DNA of 64,000 nt from Bacillus sp. Marseille-Q3570 (GTDB lineage: Bacteria > Bacillota > Bacilli > Bacillales > Fictibacillaceae). Position 1 is the first letter of the stretch. The number at the start of each line of letters is the position of its first letter. The stretch is from assembly GCF_946151055.1 (NCBI RefSeq), contig NZ_CAMGYZ010000018.1, positions 1-64,000 on the forward strand, written 5' to 3'. The notes below the pieces were generated by a model. The model did not search any database and had not been told where the DNA came from. It saw nothing but the letters and a program-made list of their open reading frames with translations. Of the stretch, positions 31,223 to 40,371 are shown in pieces. Made by a program: the position numbers and the translations under genes.

Positions 31223-32419
31223 ATGTATAAAAAGCTATTCGTGATACTCAGTGCCACACTGATCCTTTTGTCCGGATGTATGCCCTTTGATAATCTGAAA
31301 CGTGATGAAGTCGTGGAAGATGAAGCCAACGATAATGAACAGGCGATTCCTCTGCATAATATCAACACGACAGATGACAAGTATTATAAGTCGTTGAAAA
31401 ATTATGAGCCAGGAGCAGCGCGCGGAGAAATTTCATACGGTGTCGATAATCGGATCGATGTCGATGAACTGGAAACAGGGTTGATGAGAATTTCAAAAGA
31501 GACGTTCTCGATTGATAATTATTATTTTCAAAATGGCCAATACTTGTCGAAGGGGACCATCCGGAACTGGTTGAAGCGCACTTCAGAAGAGTCCGGGAAA
31601 TCCGATGATAAATTCATTCAAAAGGGCTTGAATCCAGGGATTAATGAAAAAGCCTACCAGAATGCCTCTGTAGATGAGAGGAAGGAAATGCTGAAGAAGA
31701 ATCCGAAAATCCTCTCTTATATCTTGGAGCAGAATTATTTGCAGGACAGTGGGAAGGATTCGGTTAAACTTGGAGGCATTTCGCTCGCCTTGTCCTTCCA
31801 CTCGACCTATTATTTTACCGTCCAGGATGACCAGGGACGGCTTCACAGAGATGAGGTCAAGCTGACAGCGTCTGAAGTGAGGGAGTATGCGCAAAAGACC
31901 GGTCAGGAAGTGATCAACCGCCTGCGCCAGCATCCTGAGCTTCAGGATGTGCCGATTACGGTCGGACTTTTCTATGAAGAAAAGCATGGTGCTGTCGTGC
32001 CTGGCAACTATTTTGCGAAAACAGTCGTGAAAGGCGGACAGACGAAAGCGAATTGGGAAAACGTCAATGAGAAGTACTACTTTTTCCCTTCTGGTAAAGC
32101 AGAAGAAGATCATCGCGAGGACTATAACACGTTCGTCCAATTTGAAGAGAAAATCAAAGAGTACTTCCCGAACTATATCGGAGTCGTCGGTAAAGCGTTG
32201 TACCGCAACGACCGGATTTCGAAGCTGACGATTGAAATCCCGATGCAGTTCAACGGGAAGGCAGAAGTCATTTCATTCACGCAATATGTGAACTATCTGG
32301 TGAAGCAGTACTTCCCGGATGAGGTCGTCGAGGTCAACATCAAATCCTCGCTCGAACAGAACGAAAGCCTGATCGTATCCGACCCATCTAAAGAAGACTC
32401 GGTTGTGCACATCTACTAG
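31223..32419 (+). CDS. camS: CamS family sex pheromone lipoprotein (YerH)
   Basis: This 398-residue lipoprotein starts MYKKLFVILSATLILLSGCM with the lipobox Cys at 19. The family contains the precursor of the enterococcal pheromone cAM373, which is cut from the signal peptide. Whether the peptide here has any such role is unknown. The mature part holds SLALSFHSTYYF, GLFYEEKHGAVVPGNYFAKT and EVVEVNIKSSLEQN blocks of the DUF/CamS domain. It ends the pcrB-pcrA-ligA group and a perfect terminator follows. Confidence 0.93.
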   Translation: MYKKLFVILSATLILLSGCMPFDNLKRDEVVEDEANDNEQAIPLHNINTTDDKYYKSLKNYEPGAARGEISYGVDNRIDVDELETGLMRISKETFSIDNYYFQNGQYLSKGTIRNWLKRTSEESGKSDDKFIQKGLNPGINEKAYQNASVDERKEMLKKNPKILSYILEQNYLQDSGKDSVKLGGISLALSFHSTYYFTVQDDQGRLHRDEVKLTASEVREYAQKTGQEVINRLRQHPELQDVPITVGLFYEEKHGAVVPGNYFAKTVVKGGQTKANWENVNEKYYFFPSGKAEEDHREDYNTFVQFEEKIKEYFPNYIGVVGKALYRNDRISKLTIEIPMQFNGKAEVISFTQYVNYLVKQYFPDEVVEVNIKSSLEQNESLIVSDPSKEDSVVHIY

Positions 32420-32445
32420 GATTGAAGAAGGAAGAACAATGATGA

Positions 32446-32478
32446 ACAGAATGGACAAACAACGTCCATTCTGTTTTT
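32446..32478 (+). terminator. Terminator of pcrB-camS operon
   Basis: AACAGAATGGAC pairs perfectly with GTCCATTCTGTT, followed by TTTT. Confidence 0.93.
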
Positions 32479-32528
32479 TATGTGGGGGAAGGGGCTAGAG
32501 AGTTAGCAGCGCGGGCATTTTTTACTAA

Positions 32529-32650
32529 TTCGCGAGATTATGAACTGCATTGGCGAGAATATGTCCAGTTTTCGCGAGATTATCCACAAAAACTGGCGAG
32601 ATAATGCGTTGTTTTCGCGAGATTCCGGTGATATTCCGCCAGAATAACCA
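32529..32650. repeat. 21-bp tandem array, family E (core TTCGCGAGATTAT)
   Basis: GCGAGA starts at 32532, 32553, 32574, 32596 and 32617, with a variant GCCAGA at 32638: spacing 21,21,22,21,21. Units alternate between a TTC and a TGG start and carry ~9 variable bases. It lies in the camS-rocA gap and directly precedes a palindromic J element. Confidence 0.9.
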
Positions 32651-32653
32651 GTC

Positions 32654-32763
32654 GGTGCCTGACACCAACTGAGATGCCTTGTGGGAGAAGGGTTTTGGAA
32701 CGGTGCCAGGTACACTTTGAAAAGCCTTGGGAGAGTAGGAGTTCAAAAGGGTACCTGACACAC
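32654..32763. repeat. Palindromic J element (GGTGCC-type), three half-units
   Basis: Degenerate copies of GGTGCCAGGCACC occur at 32654 (GGTGCCTGACACC), 32702 (GGTGCCAGGTAC) and 32750 (GGTACCTGACAC), about 48 bp apart, with GCCTTG-like segments between them. Related to 40158, 49633, 50103 and 52731. The 32764-32930 stretch after it is AT-rich with no gene. Confidence 0.82.
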
Positions 32764-32938
32764 ATAATTTACACACTAAATTTTTCTTTTACCGTTTTTG
32801 CATAAAGGTTTAATAATGATTTGCGGATGAATGCTTGGAGTACAAGGGATTATCAGCTTTTTTCGCTGTATTTCTAATCATCACCGTGAGTAAAAATCAA
32901 TCGTTTGTGGATGAAATATTCTGACTATTACTGGATGT

Positions 32939-33002
32939 TTGAAAGCATAATTTTCATAGTGTAGAATGAGGATGTAATTGAAAACTTTTGTATGCGTTTT
33001 CA
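32939..33002 (+). promoter_or_regulatory. rocA promoter with candidate cre site
   Basis: TTGAAA (32939-32944) and TAGAAT (32962-32967) are 17 bp apart. A cre-like TGTATGCGTTTTCA (32989-33002, one mismatch to TGWAANCGNTNWCA) lies just downstream of the expected start. CcpA bound there would block elongation. Confidence 0.7.
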
Positions 33003-33039
33003 ATACTACTCTATTGCGATATTGGAGGGGTTCATTCTT

Positions 33040-34590
33040 ATGGTAGTACCTTACAAACACGAGCCATTTACTGATTTTTCCGTGAAGGAAAATCGTGAAG
33101 CTTTTGAAGAGGCTTTGAAAAAAGTCGAGAACGAATTATTAGGTAAAGACTATGACCTGATCATCAATGGAGAGTATGTCTCTACAGATGAAAAGATCGT
33201 GTCGATCAATCCTGCGAATAAGGAAGAGGTCATCGGTCGTGTTTCAAAAGCGAACCAAGAGCTCGCTGAAAAGGCGATGCAATCTGCGGACAAAGCTTTT
33301 GAAACTTGGCGCAAGGTAGATCCGGAAGAACGTGCGAACGTATTATTCCGTGCTGCTGCAGAAATTCGCCGCCGTAAGCATGAATTCTCTGCTTTGATGG
33401 TAAAAGAAGCAGGTAAGCCGTGGAAGGAAGCGGACGCTGATACAGCTGAAGCGATTGATTTCCTAGAGTATTACGGACGTCAAATGCTTGAAATCAAGGA
33501 CGGTAAACCGATCCAAAGTCGTTCGATCGAACACAACCAATACAAATACATTCCTTTAGGTGTTGGAATTACGATTTCTCCATGGAATTTTCCGTTTGCG
33601 ATCATGGCTGGAACAACAGTTGCACCGATCGTCACTGGTAACACTGTCATTTTAAAACCAGCAAGTGCGACCCCAGTCGTTGCAGCATGGTTCGCGGATG
33701 TGATGCTTAAAGCTGGGACTCCTGCAGGCGTATTGAACTACCTGCCTGGAAGCGGTTCTGAAGTTGGGGACTATCTTGTCGATCACCCAAGAACTCGTTT
33801 CATCAGCTTCACAGGTTCCCGTGATGTCGGTACACGTATCTGGGAACGTGCAGCAAAAATCCAGGACGGCCAAAAGTGGCTTAAGCGTGTAATCGTGGAA
33901 ATGGGCGGTAAAGATACTGTGGTCGTCGATAAAGACGCTGACCTTGATCTCGCAGCTCAATCGATCGTATTCTCAGCATTCGGATTCGCTGGACAAAAAT
34001 GTTCTGCTGGTTCACGTGCGGTTGTTCACCAGGATATCTATGACGAAGTTCTTGAAAGAGCGGTCAAGCTTACAAAAGAGCTTAATGTCGGTGAACCTAC
34101 TGACCACAACACGTACATGGGACCTGTCATCGATAAAGGTGCTTATGACAAGATCATGAGCTACATTGAGATCGGTAATGAAGAAGGCCGTCTTATGGCT
34201 GGTGGAGAAGGAGACGATTCCAAAGGATTCTTCATCCAACCGACGATCTTCGCTGATCTTGATCCGAAAGCTCGCCTCATGCAGGAAGAAATCTTCGGAC
34301 CAGTTGTCGCATTCAGTAAAGCACGTGACTTCGACCACATGCTCGAAATTGCAAACAACACAGAGTATGGTCTGACTGGAGCACTTCTTACAAACGACCG
34401 TGATAAAATCAAGCGCGCGAAAGAAGATTTCCATGTTGGTAACCTATACTTCAACCGTGGATGTACAGGAGCAATCGTTGGCTATCAACCATTCGGTGGA
34501 TTCAACATGTCTGGAACTGACTCCAAAGCTGGTGGACCAGACTACCTCGTACAACACATGCAACCGAAGACAACATCAGAAGGACTATAA
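33040..34590 (+). CDS. rocA: L-glutamate gamma-semialdehyde dehydrogenase RocA
   Basis: This 516-residue NAD-dependent aldehyde dehydrogenase oxidises pyrroline-5-carboxylate/glutamate semialdehyde to glutamate in proline and arginine breakdown. The nucleophile is Cys321 in [14 protein letters not shown], the base is the Glu in [11 protein letters not shown], and the fold signature [14 protein letters not shown] is present. ATG 33040 follows TTGGAGGGG; an upstream ATG at 32992 would place the RBS inside the gene. A putP symporter lies 4 kb downstream, but no proline dehydrogenase is in the window. Confidence 0.94.
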   Translation: MVVPYKHEPFTDFSVKENREAFEEALKKVENELLGKDYDLIINGEYVSTDEKIVSINPANKEEVIGRVSKANQELAEKAMQSADKAFETWRKVDPEERANVLFRAAAEIRRRKHEFSALMVKEAGKPWKEADADTAEAIDFLEYYGRQMLEIKDGKPIQSRSIEHNQYKYIPLGVGITISPWNFPFAIMAGTTVAPIVTGNTVILKPASATPVVAAWFADVMLKAGTPAGVLNYLPGSGSEVGDYLVDHPRTRFISFTGSRDVGTRIWERAAKIQDGQKWLKRVIVEMGGKDTVVVDKDADLDLAAQSIVFSAFGFAGQKCSAGSRAVVHQDIYDEVLERAVKLTKELNVGEPTDHNTYMGPVIDKGAYDKIMSYIEIGNEEGRLMAGGEGDDSKGFFIQPTIFADLDPKARLMQEEIFGPVVAFSKARDFDHMLEIANNTEYGLTGALLTNDRDKIKRAKEDFHVGNLYFNRGCTGAIVGYQPFGGFNMSGTDSKAGGPDYLVQHMQPKTTSEGL

Positions 34591-34602
34591 GAAAAATACA
34601 GC

Positions 34603-34638
34603 AAACCCCTGTTGCCTTAGAGCGACGGGGGTTTTTCT
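34603..34638 (+). terminator. Terminator after rocA
   Basis: AAACCCCTGTTGC pairs with GCGACGGGGGTTT (wobbles and one mismatch) followed by T's. Confidence 0.85.
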
Positions 34639-34703
34639 GTTTACCCTAAGCCTAAGCAAAGTTTATTTCTATTTTTCAGAAAAATAGAATGCAAATCAAT
34701 TCA

Positions 34704-34743
34704 ATGTTACATAACCCTATGTTATAATAATGATATGTAACAT
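34704..34743 (+). promoter_or_regulatory. Inverted repeat around the -10 of the recombinase gene
   Basis: ATGTTACATA (34704-34713) and TATGTAACAT (34734-34743) form a perfect 10-bp inverted repeat. A third partial TATGTTA lies between, and TATAAT (34723-34728) is at the centre. It could be an operator for autoregulation or a recombinase binding site. Confidence 0.6.
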
Positions 34744-34756
34744 AAGGGGTGACGGC

Positions 34757-35314
34757 ATGAAAACGGTTGAAGCGATCAAAGACGAAGAAAAGCTGAAGGC
34801 GATGAAACAATATGTCAAGAGCAAATCGGCACGTGACTATTGCTTGTTCTTGCTTGGAATCAATACGGGCATTCGCATTCATGATCTTCTCCATATCAAA
34901 GTCAATGAACTCATGGATGAAGCAGGCAACATGTTCACCTATCTCCAATCTGATCTATATAACGCCCCCCCTGTTTATTTGAACGATGCAGTGCAACAAG
35001 CATTAAATACATGTATCAATGAACGAGACCTCGAACACTCGGATTTTTTATTCAAATCACGTAAAACGAACGAACCGATCAGCAGACAACAAGCGTATCG
35101 AATTATCAATGAAGCATCCAAACACACAGGCATCACTGGTTCGATCGGAACCCATACTCTACGCAAAACGTTCGGTTATCATGCCTATAAGAAAGGCATC
35201 GCCATCTCACTTATCCAGAAGCGATTACAACATCATACTCCCTCTGACACACGCCAATATCTCGGATTGACCACTCAAGCACCTAAGAACCTACAACTGG
35301 ATGTAAACCTTTAG
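34757..35314 (+). CDS. Solitary tyrosine recombinase (catalytic domain only)
   Basis: This 185-residue protein is the catalytic half of a tyrosine recombinase. Arg40 (GINTGIRIHDLL), His133 and Arg136 (HTLRKTFGYH), His159 (LQHH) and the nucleophile Tyr168 (DTRQYLGL) are all in place. The N-terminal core-binding domain of XerC/XerD is absent, as in other ~185-residue solo integrases of Bacilli. ATG 34757 follows AAGGGGTGA. It is not part of a visible phage or transposon. Substrate and partners are unknown; site-specific DNA inversion or integration are possibilities. Confidence 0.88.
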   Translation: MKTVEAIKDEEKLKAMKQYVKSKSARDYCLFLLGINTGIRIHDLLHIKVNELMDEAGNMFTYLQSDLYNAPPVYLNDAVQQALNTCINERDLEHSDFLFKSRKTNEPISRQQAYRIINEASKHTGITGSIGTHTLRKTFGYHAYKKGIAISLIQKRLQHHTPSDTRQYLGLTTQAPKNLQLDVNL

Positions 35315-35327
35315 GAGGGGTTGCACT

Positions 35328-36836
35328 ATGTTTGAAGATATTTTACACACGGATACCTTTATCTTATTGACGGCGATCCTCTTCATCGTCGGAGTACTGA
35401 CAACGAAGTTCTCGGATCGTTTGGGCGTTCCCTCACTCGTCCTGTTCATGGCGGTTGGAATGATCATGGGGAGCGATGTATTGAACATCATTTATTTTGA
35501 CAATGCCAGTACAGCGCAAATGATCGGTATATTCGCCCTGATCATCATCCTTTTCGAGGGTGGACTTCAGACGAAATGGAATAAACTTCGACCAGTCATC
35601 ATGCCATCCCTTTCACTCGCTACAGTCGGAGTGATCCTAACATCAGGCATTGTCGCGGTCTTTGCGAAGTTCATCCTTGGGTTAGGTTGGATGGAAGCAG
35701 CTCTATTTGGTGCCATTGTCGGTTCAACGGATGCTGCAGCAGTTTTCGCTGTTTTAAAAGGTCAGAACATCAATGATCGGGTGGGAACTACTTTGGAAGC
35801 AGAGTCAGGCTCCAACGATCCGATGGCGGTGTTCCTGACGATCGCTCTCATCGAACTCATTACTCTCCCTGACACGAATATTCTTACGTTGATCGGATCA
35901 TTCTTCGTCCAGATGGGCCTCGGGCTTCTCCTCGGCTATCTTTTCGGGAAATTGTCTGTCGCTGCATTGAACCGTATCAATCTCGATTCAAGTGGACTTT
36001 ATCCTTTATTCGCCATATCATTTGCATTGCTCACTTATGGAGTTACAGCTTTCATGAACGGCAGCGGATTGCTTGCGGTATATGTCCTTGCCATCATCAT
36101 CGGGAACCAGGAAATCGCCTACAGACATTCGATTTCTCGTTTTTCAGAAGGATTCGCCTGGATGATGCAGATACTCATGTTTGTAATCCTTGGCTTGTTA
36201 GCTTTTCCGGCAGAAGTATTCACTTGGGACAATACGTGGAAAAGCATACTCATCTCTGCGATTTTGATGCTTTTCGCTCGACCGATTGCGGTATATCTTT
36301 CAACGCTGAAAATGAATTACACGTATAAAGAACTGGCATTCCTATCCTGGGCTGGATTGAAGGGAGCCGTTCCGATTGTGCTGGCGACATTTCCTTTACT
36401 AGCAAACATTGAAAACAGCCATCTGATTTTTAATGTCGTGTTCTTCGTAGTCCTGACCAGCTGTCTGATCCAGGGGTCTACGATTACAAATGTCGCTGAA
36501 AAGCTTAATTTGACAGGACCTAAGAAATCAACTCCAATCCATTCAATTGAGCTGGTTTCTTTACAGAAGGCATCTGCTGAGATGATTGAGTATGAGATGG
36601 AGGATGATGCTGCGATAATTGGAAAGCAGTTAGTGAATATTCCATTTCCAGAAGGTTCCTTGATCAATGCCATCATAAGGGACGATAAGCTGATTACGCC
36701 AACAGGGAATACTGTCATTCATGCCGGAGACTTTCTCTATATCCTGACTTCGAAAAAAGATAAGGAGAAGTTAAAACAGTTATTGAAAGAAAAAAGACAG
36801 CTTCCTGCAGAAGAAGTTAACGAAAGTTCATTATAA
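35328..36836 (+). CDS. CPA1-type cation/proton antiporter (NhaP2/CvrA-like)
   Basis: This 502-residue protein has about 12 membrane helices up to residue ~400, then a TrkA-C domain (residues ~405-490: DDAAIIGKQLVNIPFPEGSL). The ion-binding motif GSTDAAAVFAVLKG and EAESGSNDPMAVFLT match the K+/H+ branch of CPA1 antiporters. The C-terminal RCK-like domain usually binds a nucleotide ligand such as c-di-AMP. It probably extrudes K+ or Na+ for proton entry. It starts 13 bp after the recombinase gene. Confidence 0.9.
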   Translation: MFEDILHTDTFILLTAILFIVGVLTTKFSDRLGVPSLVLFMAVGMIMGSDVLNIIYFDNASTAQMIGIFALIIILFEGGLQTKWNKLRPVIMPSLSLATVGVILTSGIVAVFAKFILGLGWMEAALFGAIVGSTDAAAVFAVLKGQNINDRVGTTLEAESGSNDPMAVFLTIALIELITLPDTNILTLIGSFFVQMGLGLLLGYLFGKLSVAALNRINLDSSGLYPLFAISFALLTYGVTAFMNGSGLLAVYVLAIIIGNQEIAYRHSISRFSEGFAWMMQILMFVILGLLAFPAEVFTWDNTWKSILISAILMLFARPIAVYLSTLKMNYTYKELAFLSWAGLKGAVPIVLATFPLLANIENSHLIFNVVFFVVLTSCLIQGSTITNVAEKLNLTGPKKSTPIHSIELVSLQKASAEMIEYEMEDDAAIIGKQLVNIPFPEGSLINAIIRDDKLITPTGNTVIHAGDFLYILTSKKDKEKLKQLLKEKRQLPAEEVNESSL

Positions 36837-36842
36837 ACTACA

Positions 36843-36879
36843 AAAAACCGGGATCCGTGTTATGGAATCCGGCTTTTTT
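36843..36879. terminator. Terminator between convergent genes
   Basis: An A-run with CCGGGATCC and GGAATCCGG plus a T run forms a hairpin that can act in both directions, between the antiporter (+) and the YitT gene (-). Confidence 0.75.
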
Positions 36880-36900
36880 GAACATTGTGAAACTACTTGG

Positions 36901-37797
36901 TCAATGGATATTCCTTTTCCTGAAGCGCCCGCCTTTGACGTCATGGATGTCACCGACTGCTAAGAATGCTGTAGGATCAAGTTCCTCGACAATGCTCTTG
37001 AGTTTCGCTTCTTCCAGCCGGGTGATGACACAGAAGATGACCTTCTTCGCATCTCCGGTATAAGCACCTTCACCGTTCAAATACGTAACACCTCGACCTA
37101 GTCTGGCATTCAACGTTTCTGCAATCTCTTTATGCCGATCACTGATGATCCAGACAGATTTGGAAGACTCGAATCCTTCGATTGTGATATTGATCATTTT
37201 GAAAGCGATGAAGTAAGCGATCAAGGAATACATAGCGCGTTCCCAACCGAACACGAAACCTGCACTTCCTAGAATGAAAAGGTTGAAGAACATGACAACT
37301 TCGCCAACGGAGAATGGTGTAGCTTTATTGAAAAGGATCGCGAGGATTTCTGTACCATCCAATGATCCTCCATACCGGATGACCAGACCGACACCAATTC
37401 CTAGAATGATCCCCCCGAAAACGGAAGCGAGTAATGGGTCATCCGTCAATACCGGAACGGGGTGTAGCCATAAGGTGCATATGGAGAGAGTAGTGACACC
37501 GAACAATGTTGTGAGTGAGAAGGTTTTTCCGATCTGTTTATAGCCTATGAAAAAGAATGGAAGATTCAATAAAAGCAGCAGATAGCCGAGTTTGATACCA
37601 CTCAAGTGTGAGAGGATGATGGAGACTCCTACAATGCCTCCGTCTATGATCTGATTTGGAACCAAGAAGATTTCTAACCCGATTGCAACAAGCAATGCCC
37701 CTAGTGGCACTAGAATGATCCGTTTTGCAAGCTGCGTTTTCGATAATTTTTTATGTTGAGACTTTGTTTGTGGTTTTGGTTCAAACAGTCCGTCCAA
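36901..37797 (-). CDS. YitT family membrane protein
   Basis: This 298-residue protein has five to six membrane helices (about residues 25-170) and a C-terminal soluble DUF2179 domain (KSVWIISDRHKEIAETLNARL ... GGRFRKRNI). GGSLDGTEILAILFNK is the family's best-known block. ATG is absent near the N-terminus. TTG 37797 (eight bases after AGGGGGA) or TTG 37800 are used, and the hydrophilic leader FEPKPQTKSQHKKLSKTQL precedes the first helix. The transported compound is unknown. Confidence 0.9.
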   Translation of the reverse strand: MDGLFEPKPQTKSQHKKLSKTQLAKRIILVPLGALLVAIGLEIFLVPNQIIDGGIVGVSIILSHLSGIKLGYLLLLLNLPFFFIGYKQIGKTFSLTTLFGVTTLSICTLWLHPVPVLTDDPLLASVFGGIILGIGVGLVIRYGGSLDGTEILAILFNKATPFSVGEVVMFFNLFILGSAGFVFGWERAMYSLIAYFIAFKMINITIEGFESSKSVWIISDRHKEIAETLNARLGRGVTYLNGEGAYTGDAKKVIFCVITRLEEAKLKSIVEELDPTAFLAVGDIHDVKGGRFRKRNIH

Positions 37798-38207
37798 CAA
37801 ATTTTCCCCCTTAACTTTTAAAAACAACTCCTCTATTATTATTATACATGACAAGCTACCCATTATATTCCGTTTACTATTGTGGATTTTATAAATAATC
37901 ACTGGCGAAAAGGACAAGATAAGAGGGTATATCGTATTTTAAACTCACCAAATGGTAAAAATATCCTCAAATTAATCTTCATGAATTTTTTTGAATAGAT
38001 ATTATTATATACGGGTGAAAATGCTTACAATTTCATAATATGTGTATAATTATACAACTTAATGCTTAGATTTTAATTATCACAATGTTCTAACTTTTAT
38101 ATTGTGTTATGGTCTTTAATGGTGGCAACAAATGCGGGATATTTTGTAAGGTGCGAATGAATTATTTTTGCATAATACTTGCATAAGAAGTTACAGGAGG
38201 TGCTCTC

Positions 38208-38321
38208 GTGGAAGAATTCAGTCTATCAGCAGCAACATGGTTTTGGTTACTAGTACCTATGCCATTAGTCGTCATTTTATCTATCATATCGTACTTTGTT
38301 GAATCGAAAGGAGAGAATTAA
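38208..38321 (+). CDS. Symporter small accessory membrane peptide (37 aa)
   Basis: GTG 38208 with GGAGGTG nearby starts a 37-residue peptide: acidic MEEFSLSAATW, one membrane helix (FWLLVPMPLVVILSIISYF) and the end VESKGEN. It ends five bases before putP. Very short single-span peptides are regularly encoded directly before Na+/solute symporters of Bacilli, probably as accessory subunits. The match to that pattern rests on size, topology and position, not on a database search. Confidence 0.75.
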   Translation: MEEFSLSAATWFWLLVPMPLVVILSIISYFVESKGEN

Positions 38322-38326
38322 TTTAG

Positions 38327-39838
38327 ATGGGTATTGATACGCCTACGTTAATAACATTTATTATTTATCTAGTAGTAATGCTTGCGATCGGGGTTATTTC
38401 CTATCGCTTGACAAGTAACTTATCAGATTACGTATTAGGAGGAAGAAGCCTCACGCCAGGAGTTGCAGCACTTAGTGCAGGTGCTTCGGATATGAGTGGT
38501 TGGCTCTTGCTTGGCTTGCCAGGGGCTGTATACGCTGGTGGTATGAGTGCTGCATGGATCGGGATCGGTCTATCAATCGGTGCATATTTGAACTGGCAAT
38601 TTGTCGCAAAACGACTTCGTCAGTATACGGAAGTTTCGAACGATTCGATTACGATTCCGGATTACTTTGAAAATCGTTTCCGTGACAACTCGAAGGTTTT
38701 ACGTGTGATTTCTGCAATTGTCATCCTATTTTTCTTTACCGTTTATACTGCCTCTGGACTTGTAGGGGGAGCTAAACTATTCCAATCTTCATTTGACATG
38801 TCATACACGATGGCATTATGGATTGGTGCTGCGGTCATCATCTCTTACACCTTCCTGGGTGGATTTTTAGCAGTAAGTTGGACTGACTTCATTCAAGGGA
38901 TCTTGATGTTCTTAGCCTTGATTATTGTTCCGATTGTTGCGATCCAAGAAGTTGGTGGCTGGAACGAAACAATCAATCAAGTCGGAGCCGTAGATCCTGG
39001 ATTTGTTGACATCATGGCAGGTATGGGAGGAATTGCAGGATTCCTTGCAATCATCTCGAACCTTGCCTGGGGACTTGGTTACTTTGGACAACCCCATATC
39101 CTGACACGTTTCATGGCTGTCAGATCTTCAAGAGACATTCCGAAAGCTCGTATGATCGGAATGGGCTGGATGGTCATTTCCATGTTCGGTGCACTTCTCA
39201 CTGGTCTTGCAGGTATTGCGTACTTTGCAGATAACCCGCTTGAAGGTGCAGCGTCGGAAACAGTATTCATCCTGTTCACTCAAGTCCTGTTCAATCCCTG
39301 GGTCTCAGGAATTTTGCTAGCTGCGATCCTGGCAGCGATCATGAGTACAGTCGACTCTCAGCTGCTTGTATCTTCAAGTGCATTAGCGGAAGACTTTTAC
39401 AAAGCGATCTTGCGTAAGAATGCCTCTGAAAAAGAGCTGGTATGGATCGGCCGTTTCGCGGTACTTGGTATCGCGTTGATCGCGCTGTTGATTGCATCTG
39501 ATTCAAACAGTAAAGTATTGGATCTCGTTAGTTATGCATGGGCAGGATTCGGTGCTGCATTCGGACCGGTCGTCATCCTGTCGCTATTCTGGAAACGTAT
39601 GACGCGTAACGGTGCGCTGACTGGAATCATTGTCGGTGCAGTAACTGTTGTCGCTTGGAAGCTGCTTTCAACTCCACCAGAAGGAGCAGAGCAAACAGAA
39701 GCAGTCATTCCATTCGCACTTTATGAAATCGTACCAGGATTCATCCTCGCGACAGTAGCCATCATCATTGTAAGCATGATGGGCAGAGGACCAAAACAAG
39801 AAGTTAAAGAAGAATTCGTAGAAGCAGTGGAAGAATAA
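38327..39838 (+). CDS. putP: Sodium/proline symporter PutP
   Basis: This 503-residue member of the solute:sodium symporter family has 13 predicted helices. Recognisable are LSDYVLGGRSLTPGVAALSA (N-terminal signature), GWLLLGLPGAVYAGG, SYTFLGGFLAVSWTDFIQG and GYFGQPHILTRFMA. It takes up proline with Na+, as nutrient or osmoprotectant; B. subtilis has an OpuE/PutP gene at this place. The hydrophilic tail is acidic. Its RBS (AAAGGAGAG) is inside the preceding small gene. Confidence 0.94.
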   Translation: MGIDTPTLITFIIYLVVMLAIGVISYRLTSNLSDYVLGGRSLTPGVAALSAGASDMSGWLLLGLPGAVYAGGMSAAWIGIGLSIGAYLNWQFVAKRLRQYTEVSNDSITIPDYFENRFRDNSKVLRVISAIVILFFFTVYTASGLVGGAKLFQSSFDMSYTMALWIGAAVIISYTFLGGFLAVSWTDFIQGILMFLALIIVPIVAIQEVGGWNETINQVGAVDPGFVDIMAGMGGIAGFLAIISNLAWGLGYFGQPHILTRFMAVRSSRDIPKARMIGMGWMVISMFGALLTGLAGIAYFADNPLEGAASETVFILFTQVLFNPWVSGILLAAILAAIMSTVDSQLLVSSSALAEDFYKAILRKNASEKELVWIGRFAVLGIALIALLIASDSNSKVLDLVSYAWAGFGAAFGPVVILSLFWKRMTRNGALTGIIVGAVTVVAWKLLSTPPEGAEQTEAVIPFALYEIVPGFILATVAIIIVSMMGRGPKQEVKEEFVEAVEE

Positions 39839-39856
39839 AAGGGATATTTTAATTGG

Positions 39857-39899
39857 AAAACCAGCTTTGGAGGTACATGCCTCTTAAGCTGGTTTTTTG
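39857..39899 (+). terminator. Terminator after putP
   Basis: AAAACCAGCTTT and TAAGCTGGTTTT with a loop and T run. Confidence 0.9.
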
Positions 39900-39909
39900 T
39901 ATGGGGAGA

Positions 39910-40014
39910 TATCGGAGCACATTTGGATTTTATCAGTGCGAAATTAAGGTTTATCGGTGCAAACTCAAGATTTATCGATGCAAATTTAAAATATATCGTT
40001 AATTATAAAAAAGA
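39910..40014. repeat. 21-bp tandem array, family F (core TATCGGTGCAAA)
   Basis: TATC at 39910, 39931, 39952, 39973 and 39994, exactly 21 bp apart. Core TATCGGTGCAAA then ~9 variable bases. In one frame it reads a repeating FIGA/N peptide, but there is no RBS and the frame is not a convincing gene. Confidence 0.9.
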
Positions 40015-40157
40015 GCGTACTTCCATGAACCTACCAACGAGGAATGAAGTCGAAATTATAGTAGAGAAAAAAACCGCTATGGAGATTGTACAGACTATGA
40101 AAATATAATCGCTGATAAGATTGACTCCGTTTTATACTCCCCGAAGGGTTGACGAAA

Positions 40158-40264
40158 GGTGCCAGGCACCGATTCAGATCCCTTGGCGCTGCAAGGACTT
40201 TCTGTACCAGGCACCGAACTGGAACCCTTGGTACCATTGGCTTCTTTTTCGGTGCCTGGTACAG
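40158..40264. repeat. Palindromic J element, three half-units
   Basis: GGTGCCAGGCACC at 40158-40170, GTACCAGGCACC near 40204, and GGTGCCTGGTAC at 40251, with CCCTTGG-type segments between. Same family as 32654, 49633, 50103 and 52731. It lies just upstream of the gatC promoter. Confidence 0.85.
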
Positions 40265-40300
40265 TCCTTTGATTCAGTCTTTAAAGCTTTAGCGTGATTG

Positions 40301-40330
40301 TTGATATCGGCGGGTTCTTTTTGGTATCAT
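40301..40330 (+). promoter_or_regulatory. Promoter of gatCAB
   Basis: TTGATA (40301-40306), 18-bp spacer, TATCAT (40325-40330), 41 bp before gatC. Confidence 0.65.
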
Positions 40331-40371
40331 CAGTATATTGCAATACGTACGATTTTTTGGAGGTGGAAGAA

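Noticed and set aside
32503-32776. Minus-strand frames rich in VPGT
   Set aside because: They are translations of the J element; the same peptide occurs at the other J elements in different frames.
38081-38106. CACAAT/ATTGTG inverted repeat upstream of the symporter genes
   Set aside because: Six-base arms 14 bp apart in AT-rich DNA could be chance; not tied to a known operator.
39923-40108. A 61-residue frame with FIGAN-type repeats
   Set aside because: Translation of array F; no RBS.
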